DNA of 64,000 bases from Acidobacterium sp. S8 (lineage in GTDB: Bacteria > Acidobacteriota > Terriglobia > Terriglobales > Acidobacteriaceae): assembly GCF_009765985.1 (NCBI RefSeq), contig NZ_LMUM01000027.1, positions 81,059 to 145,058 of the forward strand. Reading direction: 5' to 3'. The notes below the pieces were generated by a model, which was given only the letters and a program-made list of their open reading frames with translations, had not been told where the DNA came from and ran no database searches. Positions 42,892 to 53,376 of this stretch are shown here, piece after piece. The translations under genes were made by a program, and so were the position numbers. The number at the start of each line of letters is the position of its first letter. Position 1 is the stretch's first letter.

Positions 42892-44061
42892 ATGCAAATT
42901 TCTGGGATTGACTTCTTCGCAGGGGCGGGTGGATTCTCGCTTGCGGCGCGGCGCGCAGGTGTGCACATCCGTGCGGCTGTGGAACTTGACAAGCATGCCT
43001 GCGAGAGCTACAAGGCGAATCTGATTAAGCGGAAGCATAATCCCGCTTACCTATTCGAAGGAGACATTCGGAAGATTGAATGGTCTGAATTCCTGAAGAA
43101 GGCGAACCTCATTGAAGGCCACTGTGACGTCGTAGTCGGTGGTCCGCCATGTCAGGGCTTTTCTGCGCATAGAATAAAAGGGGCAGGAATCAACGATCCG
43201 CGGAATTCCCTTCTATTCAGTTATTTCGACTGCATCGGGGTTGTGCGGCCCCGTACTTTCATTGTTGAGAATGTGACTGGCCTCCTCTGGCCACGGCATA
43301 AGGATTATTTAGAGAAGTTCACAAAGTTAGCCGACGAAGCTGGCTATCGCCTCCTAGGGCCAACCGTGCTCAACGCCCGTGACTTTGGTGCGCCTCAGAA
43401 TCGAAAGAGAGTTTTCATTGTTGGCGTTCGCAAGGACCAATCTCTCTCAATTGAGTGGCCCCCACAAGCAACACACTTTCACCCCGAGTCTGATCAGATA
43501 ACGGGTCGACGAAAGAAAGCCTGGAAAACTGCAAGTTCAGTATTCGGCCTTCCTATCAAGCCTTCCGATCCAAATAATTGCCACATGCAATCCGGCGAGA
43601 AGATGATCGAAGTCTTTGCAAGTACCCCCGTGAACGGCGGCAGCCGGAAGGACTCGTCCCGAGTGCTCCCCTGTCACGGCGAGCATAACGGGCATAAAGA
43701 TGTGTATGGGCGCATCGATCCGAGTCGACCGGGCCCAACGATGACGACTGCCTGCATCAATCCATCCAAAGGCCGCTTCCTCCATCCAACCGAAAATCAT
43801 GGAATCAGTGTGCGTCATGCTGCTAGGTTTCAATGCTTTCCAGAAGAGTTTCTGTTTTCCGGTGGCCTAATCGCTTCCGGAATCCAAATTGGCAACGCTG
43901 TCCCGATTCCTTTGGGAGAGGCTGTCCTTCGCCCAGTGATTCGCGCTCTCAAAGCAGCTGAAAAGCAAAAAGCCGAACGGGCGGCTAAGTCGAAGGCTCA
44001 GAAGCGACCACCACTCCATCCGATTGGCACCCACGCAAACGGGCATGCGTACGCAGGATGA
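42892..44061 (+). CDS. DNA (cytosine-5) methyltransferase
   Basis: A 389-residue C5-MTase. Motif I is DFFAGAGGFSLAARRAG (6-22). Motif IV is GGPPCQGFS with the nucleophilic Cys. Motif VI is ENVTGL, motif VIII QNRKRVFIVG and motif X IGNAVPIPLG. The target-recognition segment lies between VIII and IX and the recognised sequence cannot be predicted. It acts with Vsr and overlaps the start of the GHKL gene by 4 bp. The C-terminal tail is Lys/Ala-rich. No separate restriction enzyme is encoded beside it. Confidence 0.92.
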   Translation: MQISGIDFFAGAGGFSLAARRAGVHIRAAVELDKHACESYKANLIKRKHNPAYLFEGDIRKIEWSEFLKKANLIEGHCDVVVGGPPCQGFSAHRIKGAGINDPRNSLLFSYFDCIGVVRPRTFIVENVTGLLWPRHKDYLEKFTKLADEAGYRLLGPTVLNARDFGAPQNRKRVFIVGVRKDQSLSIEWPPQATHFHPESDQITGRRKKAWKTASSVFGLPIKPSDPNNCHMQSGEKMIEVFASTPVNGGSRKDSSRVLPCHGEHNGHKDVYGRIDPSRPGPTMTTACINPSKGRFLHPTENHGISVRHAARFQCFPEEFLFSGGLIASGIQIGNAVPIPLGEAVLRPVIRALKAAEKQKAERAAKSKAQKRPPLHPIGTHANGHAYAG

Positions 44062-46979
44062 ACACATCACTCCCTTTTAGAACACAAGCGAGAACGATCG
44101 ACCATCTAGGTCGAGAGCAGATTGCCGATAGCCCAACTGCGATTAGCGAGCTCTGGAAGAACGCGTATGACGCATATGCGAATTCTGTAAGCCTTCACAT
44201 CTTCGACTCGCCGCTCACATGCGCTGGAATATTCGACGATGGCACTGGCATGGATCGCACAGATTTCACGGACCGCTGGTTGGTACTTGGCACAGCTTCG
44301 AAAGTGGATGGGTCTTCTATTGAAGACCTGGACACTAAGGGTTTGCCATTCAGAGAATCGCAAGGTCAAAAAGGGATTGGTCGGTTATCTGTCGCTTTCC
44401 TGGGCCCGCTTCTCTTCCTGGTTTCGCGGAAACGAGACAATGGCTTTATCGCGTCTTTGATTGACTGGAGACTGTTTGAAAACCCTTTCTTGATGCTCGA
44501 AGACGTTCACATTCCATTTGCCGAGTTCGATGACAAGAATGAGATTCAAACCGCATTTGCCCAACTATCCGATGATCTGGTGGACAATGTCTGGGGCCAC
44601 AATGGCGAAAGGGAAAGAAACCAGCGCGTTGTAGACGCTTGGGCGAAATACGATCAGTTTGAAAAGGATGCGAACGTCGAAACGTTGACTAGCCTGCAGA
44701 TAGCGACTGCAGCAACAGATGTAGAGCTTTCCGAAAACTACATGAGCCACTGGAAGCCTTGGCACAATCCCAGCGATACTGGAACTGCTCTCATAGTCTT
44801 CCATCTGAAGGATGAACTGAAAGTGTGGCTGTCTCCTTCGGCAGATGACGATGAGTCCGTGAGCCTGAAGAACGCGCTTCGGAGCACCTTAATCGACTTT
44901 GTCGACCCATATTCGGAGCAAGCTTCGACATTCGAGTACAGCGTGGCAGCTCATCGAGGCGAAGAACTGGTCTCGGTCGTCTCATCCAGGGAATTGTTTG
45001 GCAGGCGGCAACTCCACGAACTCGAACACTATATCGATGGCGGCTTTGACGAGTTCGGAACTTTTTCGGGCCGCGTTAAGGCATTCGGCCGCGACCTCGG
45101 AATGATGACTCTTCCTCCAACTCGTCTTGCAAGCACATCACGTGGTACCCGAGTTGGCCCCTTCGACTTTTGCATCGGAACGTTCGAGCAAGATCCGGTC
45201 AAATCGACTCACGAAGCCGCTGTTCACGTGGCCCTTCGTGAAATAGCTGAACGCTCGGCAGGCCTCCGGGTCTATCGCGATCAACTGAGAGTGATGCCAT
45301 ACGGTCGACCTGAGGTGGATTTTTTCGGAATAGAAGAACGTCGAACGCTTAACGCCGGGCGCGAGTTTTGGCAACATCGCCGAGTCTTCGGACGGATTGC
45401 TCTGTCAAGGAAGCTCAATCCTAATCTTCGTGATAAGGCTGGTCGGGAAGGATTTATCGACAACAGCGCCAGAAGAAGGCTGCGCCTGATGATAATCGAC
45501 CTATTGATGCGCACTGCGCGTCAGTACTTTGGCTCTTCATCAGAGTATCGAGAGCAATGGTTGCCGGAAATTCAGGCAGCAAACAAAGCGGCTCAGGCCT
45601 CGGAGTCGAAAGTCCGTAGCGCCAGTCTCCGGGAGTTGATGGAGCACATCAAGCTGCATAAGGAGCCGCTCATCGATGCGCTCCACAAGGCTGAATCTCT
45701 GCAGATTGAAATAGGGCGAATCCGCGAAAAGCGAGATGTCAACGGCTTCAGCCGGCTGGCTTCGGATGTTGACGAAATGATTCGCGCAAAGACGCTTTTC
45801 AGACCTCCGCCGAAGCCAACTCGCCTAAAGAAATTTGAACCGATATATCGTGAATTCCGAGACGACTACAACGGGTTTATTGCTTCGGTCGAAGCTGTTT
45901 CCAACGCCTGGGCAGAAGCGTGCAGCGAATTCGGGTCGCTTGATCCGTTGGCTACGGTCCAGAAAGCGATGGGGCGTGATCAAAAGTTGCTTGGCGATGA
46001 CATCGGGCGCTGGACGAGCGATATCAAGTCTGGCTTGAACCGGGAAATCCTCGCCTTGGAAGCGCGCGCTGAGGCTGATCGCGCGATGTTTTATAAGCGG
46101 GCCCTTCCTCTGCTCAAGCGAGTCGAGGATGCACCTGACACCCTGCCGAAAGCTCTCTTCGAAATGGAGGCGATTCGTGAAGACTTATATCGCGAATTTG
46201 CAGAATTCTATCTTGCCTATTCGAGAGGCCTCGCCCGCCTTGCGGCCGGTATAGACGTCGATCTTGCGATCTCATGGAGTGCTGACGCTCGATCAGACCT
46301 GGAGACTAGGGTGGAGCAGTTAACCGCGCTGGCACAACTCGGTATCACTGTTGAGATCATAGGGCACGAGTTTGAAACGTTGGATGCTCAAGTCGGACGG
46401 AATTTGCGGCGACTCCCTTCCGAGGTGCGGCAGAGTGATGCTTTCAGGCTGGCAATGGAGGCGCATCAGGCACTGATTACCCGATTGCATTTTCTCGCTC
46501 CCTTGCGGATCGCTGGCAACCAACTACGAGAGTCAATAACCGGGGCAGATATCGCGGAATATGTCTCAGCCTTTTTTTCGCAGCAATTTAAGGACTCAGG
46601 AACCGAATTGGTTGTGACGCCAGCGTTCGCTGAGACAACCATAGTCGATTTTCGATACCGCATTATTCCAGTGTTTGTGAATCTGATTAACAACGCTCTG
46701 TACTGGGTGAAGTTTGCAACATCGAGAATTATCATGCTCGATTTTGTCGATAACGAGATTGTTGTAGCGGACTCTGGCAAGGGAGTCGACCCTGATGACG
46801 TAAGCCGCCTCTTTGAGATATTTTTCACTCGACGTGTTTCCGGAAGAGGCGTTGGCCTCTACCTATGCAGGGCGAATCTTGCTGCTTCTGGGCATACGAT
46901 TCGGTATCAAAGCGGCGGCCCGTCCCTTCCGGGCGCTAACTTCTTGATTTCAACAAAGAGTCCGGTCAATGGCAACTAA
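44058..46979 (+). CDS. Dual-GHKL ATPase (MORC/Hsp90-like plus histidine-kinase-like)
   Basis: A 973-residue protein with two ATP-binding domains of one superfamily. The N-terminal one (about 10-130) is Hsp90/MutL/MORC-like: Glu31 and Asn35 in SELWKNAYDA, DDGTGM (60-65) and GQKGIGRLS (103-111). A middle helical region spans about 470-760. The C-terminal domain (about 765-970) is histidine-kinase-like: GHEFETL (possible H-box), FVNLINNALYW, DSGKGV and GRGVGLYL. The start overlaps the methyltransferase stop (ATGA) and the stop overlaps the receiver gene by 11 bp, so all three are one translation unit. Confidence 0.8.
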   Translation: MNTSLPFRTQARTIDHLGREQIADSPTAISELWKNAYDAYANSVSLHIFDSPLTCAGIFDDGTGMDRTDFTDRWLVLGTASKVDGSSIEDLDTKGLPFRESQGQKGIGRLSVAFLGPLLFLVSRKRDNGFIASLIDWRLFENPFLMLEDVHIPFAEFDDKNEIQTAFAQLSDDLVDNVWGHNGERERNQRVVDAWAKYDQFEKDANVETLTSLQIATAATDVELSENYMSHWKPWHNPSDTGTALIVFHLKDELKVWLSPSADDDESVSLKNALRSTLIDFVDPYSEQASTFEYSVAAHRGEELVSVVSSRELFGRRQLHELEHYIDGGFDEFGTFSGRVKAFGRDLGMMTLPPTRLASTSRGTRVGPFDFCIGTFEQDPVKSTHEAAVHVALREIAERSAGLRVYRDQLRVMPYGRPEVDFFGIEERRTLNAGREFWQHRRVFGRIALSRKLNPNLRDKAGREGFIDNSARRRLRLMIIDLLMRTARQYFGSSSEYREQWLPEIQAANKAAQASESKVRSASLRELMEHIKLHKEPLIDALHKAESLQIEIGRIREKRDVNGFSRLASDVDEMIRAKTLFRPPPKPTRLKKFEPIYREFRDDYNGFIASVEAVSNAWAEACSEFGSLDPLATVQKAMGRDQKLLGDDIGRWTSDIKSGLNREILALEARAEADRAMFYKRALPLLKRVEDAPDTLPKALFEMEAIREDLYREFAEFYLAYSRGLARLAAGIDVDLAISWSADARSDLETRVEQLTALAQLGITVEIIGHEFETLDAQVGRNLRRLPSEVRQSDAFRLAMEAHQALITRLHFLAPLRIAGNQLRESITGADIAEYVSAFFSQQFKDSGTELVVTPAFAETTIVDFRYRIIPVFVNLINNALYWVKFATSRIIMLDFVDNEIVVADSGKGVDPDDVSRLFEIFFTRRVSGRGVGLYLCRANLAASGHTIRYQSGGPSLPGANFLISTKSPVNGN

Positions 46980-48762
46980 CCCGTACGCGTACTCTCATGA
47001 ACAAGTACGAGCGGCTTTTATAGATCCGCTTCGCTCTGCAATGTTAATCGATGATCGTTTCCCTCCTTATGCGGAACTTCTGATCGAAGCGACACTTCCG
47101 GGGAATGAGGCTAAGCAGAGAGATGTTGGAGAGGTTCAAGCGCTCCTGAACCAATGCCGGCAGCGTGGCTTGATGTGTGACATCGAGAATCGTTATCAAG
47201 ATGCCGGCAAGCCACTTTCTCATATCGAGACATCGGATTTGCTTGTGCTGGATTACCATCTGGTTTCCGGAGACGATACCGACAGCGGTCCCGCATTAAC
47301 GATACTTGGCAACTTGGCGAAGACTCCTTATGCAAACCTGGTGGTCGTTTATACCGCTGCTCCCGAACTCGAGGTCATCAAGCGCGGGATCGCAGCCTAC
47401 TTCCATGGCGTGCCTCCCCAGACTTCGGTGAGCGATGAGTATCTTCAGCTGTCTCCTATCCTTGCATCGACTTTTACTGTGGAAGATTTGGAAGGGTATC
47501 TGCTGAAAGGCTATGCGGGAATAAGCGGGGCAACAAAAGGAGCGTTCGCACAAGAGATTCGAGCAAGCGGGCTAACAGCCAACGTTACTGAGATCGTTAC
47601 TCAATCTATCCATGATCTTCTCCGCGACGATTTTCGAGCTCCTGATTTTGAAGCTGATCGAAATGGGGTTCGAAATCTCCTATTCAGCAGAAATGGCTCG
47701 GAGAATATTTGGATTGCCTACGACAATGTCTTTGTTGTCCTTGTGAAGAAGAGCCAGCAGAAGGACATCTTCTCGGAACTGGAGGCTGCTTTATTAGCTT
47801 GGAATCCGAGCCCACTTCAGCTCCTCTTGGTTCATGCCAGGAATTACCTTCACAGAAACGGGTTCTTAGCAGATTGGAGAGTAATTGCCAACGAGATCAG
47901 GCACAATGCGTTCTTTTATCATTTTTTGGCGGGCGAAGAGCCGTCCAGCAAGGCACGAATTTCGCAATTGTTTCGAAATGTGTTTAGTGATGCCCTTGAA
48001 GGCGTTTCTGAGTACGTCTCATCTTGCGGTGCAGAGCTGCTTGGAAACTACACAAGAGCCGGTGAATGCCTGCCGGGAGAGAGCGCAGTGCAGATGGAAA
48101 CAAGACGGCTTGATCTGGCCCGCATTGCCGCCCGCTCTCAGTCGAAAGTTCCGAGGTCCGCAGTTCTTCACGAATTGAACCTCTATTTATCTTCGAGTCC
48201 ATTTGTTGGAAGCCATTTGAAAACGGGAAGCATATTCAAGTCTTCAGAGGCTCAAGACGAAAGATATTGGGTGTGCGTCACTGCAGATTGCAGTCTGGTT
48301 CCCAGAGCACCAGCGGATAAGAAATCATGGGAGGCAGACCTCTATCCAAACGTTCCAGTGATTGCACTCCGGCTTGACGTAGAGCGTGGAAGAACTTTTG
48401 ACGAAAGTTTGACAAATGCGACACGTGGAAGGCACCTCTTCATCACATTGGATGGGGAGCGACTCTCGCTTCGGATCTCGACAGAGGACGCACGACAGCC
48501 CAGACCCGAGATATTCATCCTCGAAAATAACTGCATAGAGCAGCCAGGGGGGACGTTTCGTGCTTGCAGCATTCATTCATCAAAACAAGCTGACGAACAT
48601 CAGCCTGAATTGAGACGACGTGTTTTCCAGGTTGTCGGCCAACTCCGTCCTTCATATGCGGACCGAGTGCTGACTCAAACCGGGCATCATACCACTAGGA
48701 TAGGCGTCGACTTTGTCAGCTTGGCATTTGAGGGAGAAGATGCTGCTGAAGGGGATACCTAG
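46969..48762 (+). CDS. Receiver-domain protein with large unknown C-terminal region
   Basis: A 597-residue protein. Residues about 22-180 form a receiver-like domain: DD28-29 in AMLIDDRFPP, the probable phospho-acceptor Asp95 in LLVLDYHL, and Thr129 in VVVYTAAP. The usual Lys is not evident. Residues 190-597 are not recognised; they hold a mixed helical part and a beta-rich end (WVCVTADCSLVPRAP). It pairs with the histidine-kinase-like half of the preceding ATPase, suggesting a phospho-relay used as an immune switch. It is probably cytosolic. Confidence 0.7.
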   Translation: MATNPYAYSHEQVRAAFIDPLRSAMLIDDRFPPYAELLIEATLPGNEAKQRDVGEVQALLNQCRQRGLMCDIENRYQDAGKPLSHIETSDLLVLDYHLVSGDDTDSGPALTILGNLAKTPYANLVVVYTAAPELEVIKRGIAAYFHGVPPQTSVSDEYLQLSPILASTFTVEDLEGYLLKGYAGISGATKGAFAQEIRASGLTANVTEIVTQSIHDLLRDDFRAPDFEADRNGVRNLLFSRNGSENIWIAYDNVFVVLVKKSQQKDIFSELEAALLAWNPSPLQLLLVHARNYLHRNGFLADWRVIANEIRHNAFFYHFLAGEEPSSKARISQLFRNVFSDALEGVSEYVSSCGAELLGNYTRAGECLPGESAVQMETRRLDLARIAARSQSKVPRSAVLHELNLYLSSSPFVGSHLKTGSIFKSSEAQDERYWVCVTADCSLVPRAPADKKSWEADLYPNVPVIALRLDVERGRTFDESLTNATRGRHLFITLDGERLSLRISTEDARQPRPEIFILENNCIEQPGGTFRACSIHSSKQADEHQPELRRRVFQVVGQLRPSYADRVLTQTGHHTTRIGVDFVSLAFEGEDAAEGDT

Positions 48763-48834
48763 GGCGAACTGCGCTGCGACTTATTCACAGTGGCCGAGAA
48801 CGAAGGTCCCAGCTGTTCGCGAAACAGTTTGCCC

Positions 48835-51064
48835 TTAGTAAATGGCAATAGCCTGGCCCATTGATGGCGTCTGGCTGATATCCAGCGCTGAACTTTTGGA
48901 GACGTCGGAACTCATTTGCGGGTTGAGCTTGTTGATGTCGTCGGTAAATATCGTGACCTCGTGGCTTGCGCGCGAAATGGAGACATAACCGAAGCGGGAA
49001 TTGAGAAGGTCTGGGTGAACACCGGTGGCAGCATTCACCAAGACGCGTTCTGCGGTGAGTCCCTGAGAACTATGGCTAGTGACCGCATATCCGTGATCGA
49101 AATGGCGGTGCACGCTGACGTTGAATTCTATGCGCCGGTTGTCGTCGAGCCGGGCGGCAATTTGCCCACCGGGTCCGATGGACTCTATGACGGCAAGGTC
49201 GCGATTGGCGACGTCGAGCACTCTGTCGGGAGCTGTGAACTGAATACGATCGCCTATAGAGAAGTCATGTACGACTTCTCGGTAGACGTTGACGCCGCTG
49301 AGACGGCGTGGGTCGTAATTGGCTAGCTCACCGGAGGATCTCTCGACCGTAAGCACGTTGCCGGACGAGTTTATAGCGACTACTGTTCCGTACTCTCCAG
49401 CTTCGATCCCTAACCTCTTGCTACCGCGCGCATAACGGATGACATCGTTGACCTCATAGCGGCTGGCCCAGGAACGCTCAGCCCCGGTCATTTCCTGGCG
49501 CTGGACCAGCACTGGCAAGCTGTGATCTTCAGACCCAACGGTACCGATGGCTTTCAACTGCTGCCGAACGGCGGCATTCAAATCGCGCCGTGAGGCGTTA
49601 TCCGGTGAAACAATCAACGTCTTTTCCGGCGCCTCAATGTAGCTTCTGGCGATGGTTCGGATGCGCTCATCTGCGTCGGAGATTTCCCTAACGCGTCCCT
49701 GCTTCTGAAGGCAATCGAGCGCGGTGGAAACGTGGCCCGTTGCAAGCATCTCGACGGCGGCCTTCAGTTCCGGATTCCTCTGACGAACGATCTCATCGAG
49801 CTTTGCCGTCCGCATTCCGGCTTCCTGCAGCTGCTCGAAAGGTCTGCCTGCCTCGACGCCCTGATGTTGCCGTGTATCACCGATCAGCAAGACGTGGTCC
49901 TGTGGAGCAATACGAGAGAGAAAGTCACGCATCTGGTTGGTTGATGCTAGGCTCGACTCGTCCACGAAATAGAAATGCTTGTGGTCTGACGGCATCGGCG
50001 GAATCGACCGGGCGAGAAATCCTTGCAGCGTTCCTGCCTGGACACTAGCCTCGCCAAGCTGCCGCGCAGCTCGGGAAGTCGGGGCAAATCCCTCGACCTG
50101 ATACCCCTGAGACTCCGCAGCAACGCGGATGACGGAGAGCGTCGTGGTCTTGCCCGATCCGGCGAAGCCTTGGATGCCCTGGATACGGTCTGGCGAACTC
50201 AGCACATCCTCAACGACGTTCCGCTGCGTGCGGTTGAGGCGCTGGTGCTGATCGGCAACGGAGATTGCCTGAGGTCTTGAGAGAACCGGCTCGATTTGGT
50301 TTCGACCGTACCGCACACGGCTAACGATTTCATGCTCTGCGGCAATGGTCTTAGCTGTCGTAAATTGACGACCTGGCATGTGTGCCCGCTCCACCGTCTG
50401 AAATTCCCCGGATGCGATTCGAGCATTAAGATTGTTGCGGACTTGTGCATAGGTGACATCGCCCATCCCGCGTCGGAGCCCGTCGCGGATCAAGACCCGC
50501 TCGTCTACGACAGCCTCGCGCTCGAAATTCTTATCGCGGGAAAAGGTCAAAGATTCCCGGACCCGATCGACTGAATTTGTTGGCTTCTCCTGATGTTTTT
50601 GGCGCTCCCGTGCGGCACGGACAACCGCATCCGCCTGATGCCCGAAGTCGGCAGCGAGCTTGCGATGCGCGGCCATCACCTGGCCGGGTGTGTGGATCCC
50701 GCACGCGATCATCCCCGCCGACCAGTGCTGTCAATGAAACGGATTTTGGAGCGGAAAAGGTAGCGTCCCATCCGGCTCGATGCTCCATTGTCTTGACGGT
50801 CTTTCCATCCGGATCCTGGTACTCGTAGGACGCTCGCTGTCGAACAAGTTGTTCGCCTGTCTCCGGGTGCTGGCCTTGGCTGAGCTTTCCAAAATCCTCT
50901 GCAGAAACCGCACCGGCAAGCCCGAATTGTGCAGCGAGACGGCCCTGCCACTCGCCCGCGATCACACCCCGTTGTGACCAGTAGTTCTGCTCCTTCGCCG
51001 TGAACTCCTTCTGGTGATATGTTTGCGCCTGGCCGGCGGACAATGGCTTTGAAATGGTAAGCAT
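48835..51064 (-). pseudogene. MobF-family conjugative relaxase/helicase, broken by internal deletion
   Basis: The N-terminus from 51064 (MLTISKPLSAGQAQTYHQKE ... NYWSQRG ... EWQGRLAAQFGL, with Tyr16 and Tyr27) matches TrwC relaxases and reads through KSVSLTALVGGDDRV. Near 50700-50712 it jumps, out of frame, to HTPGQVMAAHRKLAADFGHQ, which normally lies about 200 residues later. The three-His metal motif (HxHxxH type, usually LHTHVV) is therefore lost. The remaining C-terminal frame (48835-50712) keeps an SF1 helicase with GFAGSGKTTTLSVI and FVDESSL. DNA nicking should be impossible. Confidence 0.8.
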
Positions 51065-51070
51065 CGGCGA

Positions 51071-52990
51071 TTACCCCACTTGGTGCTCGGGCGGTTGGAC
51101 GGCTTGTTCCGGCGCAAGCAGATTCCCTTGCAGCTCCTCCGGCTCTGGAGGAAGAGGAGCGCTCGGAATGATCAAGTCGTCCATCTTTCGTTCATCGAAC
51201 CCTGGGTTCTTCTCCCGAAGAGCGATGAACGGAAACGAGAATCGCGCGACATGATTGCCGTACTTCAAGAAGCCACGCAGGTCATCCAAACCTGAGACTT
51301 CGGAAGGCAGAACGAGCGGCTCGGTCTGCCGGTCAAGTGCGAAGTTCTTGCCTGCGCGTGAGCCGTCGTAATGCGTCTCCCGCAGTCGCTCAATTTCCAC
51401 TTCCCCGATAGCTTCACTTACCCACTTGGCGGCACGTGGCTCAGTTGTCCGGAGAAATATCTTGGTGGCTGGCTGCGAGAGCATCGCCTCAGCATCCTGC
51501 CCGTAGCGTGCTTCCATCTGGCTGCGACCTTGGAATCCGAGAATAACGGGGTTCTGTGATTTCCGGTTCTCAGTGATGGCCGTATGAAGCTGCGGAAGGC
51601 GCTGCAAACTGGCGAGTTCGTCGATCACAAACCAGACAGGTTTCTGGTCGGGCATCGGCTCATTGAGAAGACGCAACACAAGAGTATCGATCCATAGACT
51701 TATTAGAGGCCGGAGTGCCTCGCGCATGGTCGGACGGGACGTAATGAAGATCCACCCTCGACGGGATTCGGCCCACTGTGTTGCCGTCCAGGCCGAACTC
51801 GTCTCGTTCTCCCTGGGAAGAAGGCGGAAACTGTCGGCACTCATATTCAGCGAGCCGAGAACGCCGGTCCTCTGTTGCGGAGCCTTCGGATCGATCAGCA
51901 TCCAGTACTCGGTTCCCTTGACGCGGCGATCGATCTCAGCCGGGTCGGACATCCATTTGACCAGGTCCTCCGGCGTCGGCAGATACGTCAACAGATGAGC
52001 GAATATCTTCTGCGGAGCCTCAACGAAGAAGCGATTGGACACCCCTTCTGGTTGATAAAGCGAGACCGCCAGTGCCTTTGCCTCAGCCTTGCGGCGTAGC
52101 TCTTTGGATGGGTTCCAGTACGGCATTCGAGCGTCAAGAGGATTAAGAACGATGTCGCCGCGATGTGGGTTGTAGAACTGCTTCACAAACTCGCAGGCCG
52201 GGTCGTAAACGATGGCGCTGTCGCCTCGCGATTCGACCTGGTAAAGCATCTGGCGAATGACGCTCGACTTGCCGCTGCCAGTATCGCCTACGATCAGGAA
52301 ATGCTTGTTCTCGGCATCCCGCGGAATACGTAACGGCAACTTTGAATCGTTGGTCGTGATTCCGATCCCGTTCCCGGCCACGGCTTTTGTGAACTGCTTC
52401 CCATTCACGAGGACCGGGCCTTTGAGGCGTCTCCCATAGCGAAGATCCTTGATTCTCCGAATGTCCTTCGGAATCGAAAATGGCAGCTGTAGCGCAAAGG
52501 CAACGAGGCCAAAAATGAGCTGCATAGTGAAGAGCCTATAAATCGGCACATCCTGATAAACCCAGCGAGCAATCCAAGCCTGCAGCGCCTTGTTTTGATA
52601 GTTGTGGAGACTCTCGCGCAACAGATAAAACGTGCCATGCTTGGCCGCCTCTGGAGTAAGCATCAGAGGCAACGGCTTGCCTCCGAATTGGGCAGTTGAG
52701 CCCGCCTGTACATCACTGTCCAGGGCCGCTCTAACTGCCCTTTCACCATCCGAAATATAGAGCAATTGGTACTGGCTGACGGGATGAGTCAGACCGGCAG
52801 TCTCGGTCCGCAAGTAGTAAGGAAGGTAGTAACGCTGCAGAGGCGAGAGGCCGTATTGAAAGCGAATATAGGTGAATATGCCCGTCAATATGCACGCGAA
52901 GATGAACGCTCCCAAGGTGTAAACGTAGCCGCGCGGCGGCCAGATTATGGACTCTTTACGTCCCCATTGTTGAACGGTCGCCATCGTCAT
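51071..52990 (-). CDS. TraD/TrwB-like type IV coupling protein
   Basis: 639 residues from the ATG at 52990, which overlaps the stop of the preceding gene (ATGA); an ATG at 52984 is better spaced from AAGGAG. Two N-terminal membrane helices (about 25-45 and 155-175) precede the motor domain with Walker A VGDTGSGKSSVIRQ and Walker B VWFVIDELASL. A Pro-rich tail follows. It links the relaxosome to a type IV secretion channel at the inner membrane. The relaxase begins 6 bp downstream. No T4SS genes are in the window. Confidence 0.9.
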   Translation of the reverse strand: MTMATVQQWGRKESIIWPPRGYVYTLGAFIFACILTGIFTYIRFQYGLSPLQRYYLPYYLRTETAGLTHPVSQYQLLYISDGERAVRAALDSDVQAGSTAQFGGKPLPLMLTPEAAKHGTFYLLRESLHNYQNKALQAWIARWVYQDVPIYRLFTMQLIFGLVAFALQLPFSIPKDIRRIKDLRYGRRLKGPVLVNGKQFTKAVAGNGIGITTNDSKLPLRIPRDAENKHFLIVGDTGSGKSSVIRQMLYQVESRGDSAIVYDPACEFVKQFYNPHRGDIVLNPLDARMPYWNPSKELRRKAEAKALAVSLYQPEGVSNRFFVEAPQKIFAHLLTYLPTPEDLVKWMSDPAEIDRRVKGTEYWMLIDPKAPQQRTGVLGSLNMSADSFRLLPRENETSSAWTATQWAESRRGWIFITSRPTMREALRPLISLWIDTLVLRLLNEPMPDQKPVWFVIDELASLQRLPQLHTAITENRKSQNPVILGFQGRSQMEARYGQDAEAMLSQPATKIFLRTTEPRAAKWVSEAIGEVEIERLRETHYDGSRAGKNFALDRQTEPLVLPSEVSGLDDLRGFLKYGNHVARFSFPFIALREKNPGFDERKMDDLIIPSAPLPPEPEELQGNLLAPEQAVQPPEHQVG

Positions 52991-53376
52991 TTCTCCTTGT
53001 TTAGATTGCGCTTGGACAGGAGTTCTTGGGCCTGTCCGGCCTTGGTTGTCTGGACTCGGCGGTAGAGCGCAGCGAGTTGTTCTTGGGTCATCTTCTCGCC
53101 GCGCAGAAGCGGGTCGAGCGCATTCATTAGGAGCATTTGGACACCGACCAATTCGGTGAAGATGTGGATCTCCATCTCGGCGCGGCTTTCGTTTCCAGCG
53201 ACACGCAGCAGAACATCGCGGGCCCATTCACGCAGATTCTGGCCATTTGTCTCGGCCCTCGTCAGCAATGCCTGTTCCTCGGATCGAGTGAACCGCGTTG
53301 CAATGCTCTGAGTACGGGGTTCGCGTCCTTTGATTCGCCGAAAACCTACACCCATTTCTACTGTGTTGCTTGTCAT
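52987..53376 (-). CDS. Relaxosome accessory protein (ribbon-helix-helix type)
   Basis: 129 residues from the ATG at 53376 (GGAGAAAAAAGG upstream). Residues about 25-65 (SIATRFTRSEEQALLTRAET ... LREWARDVLLR) are typical of the MobC/TraJ-like RHH family that binds oriT beside the relaxase. A helical C-terminus follows. It is translationally coupled to the coupling protein gene. An oriT would be expected upstream in the 53.4-54.2 kb region but was not identified. Confidence 0.7.
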   Translation of the reverse strand: MTSNTVEMGVGFRRIKGREPRTQSIATRFTRSEEQALLTRAETNGQNLREWARDVLLRVAGNESRAEMEIHIFTELVGVQMLLMNALDPLLRGEKMTQEQLAALYRRVQTTKAGQAQELLSKRNLNKEK

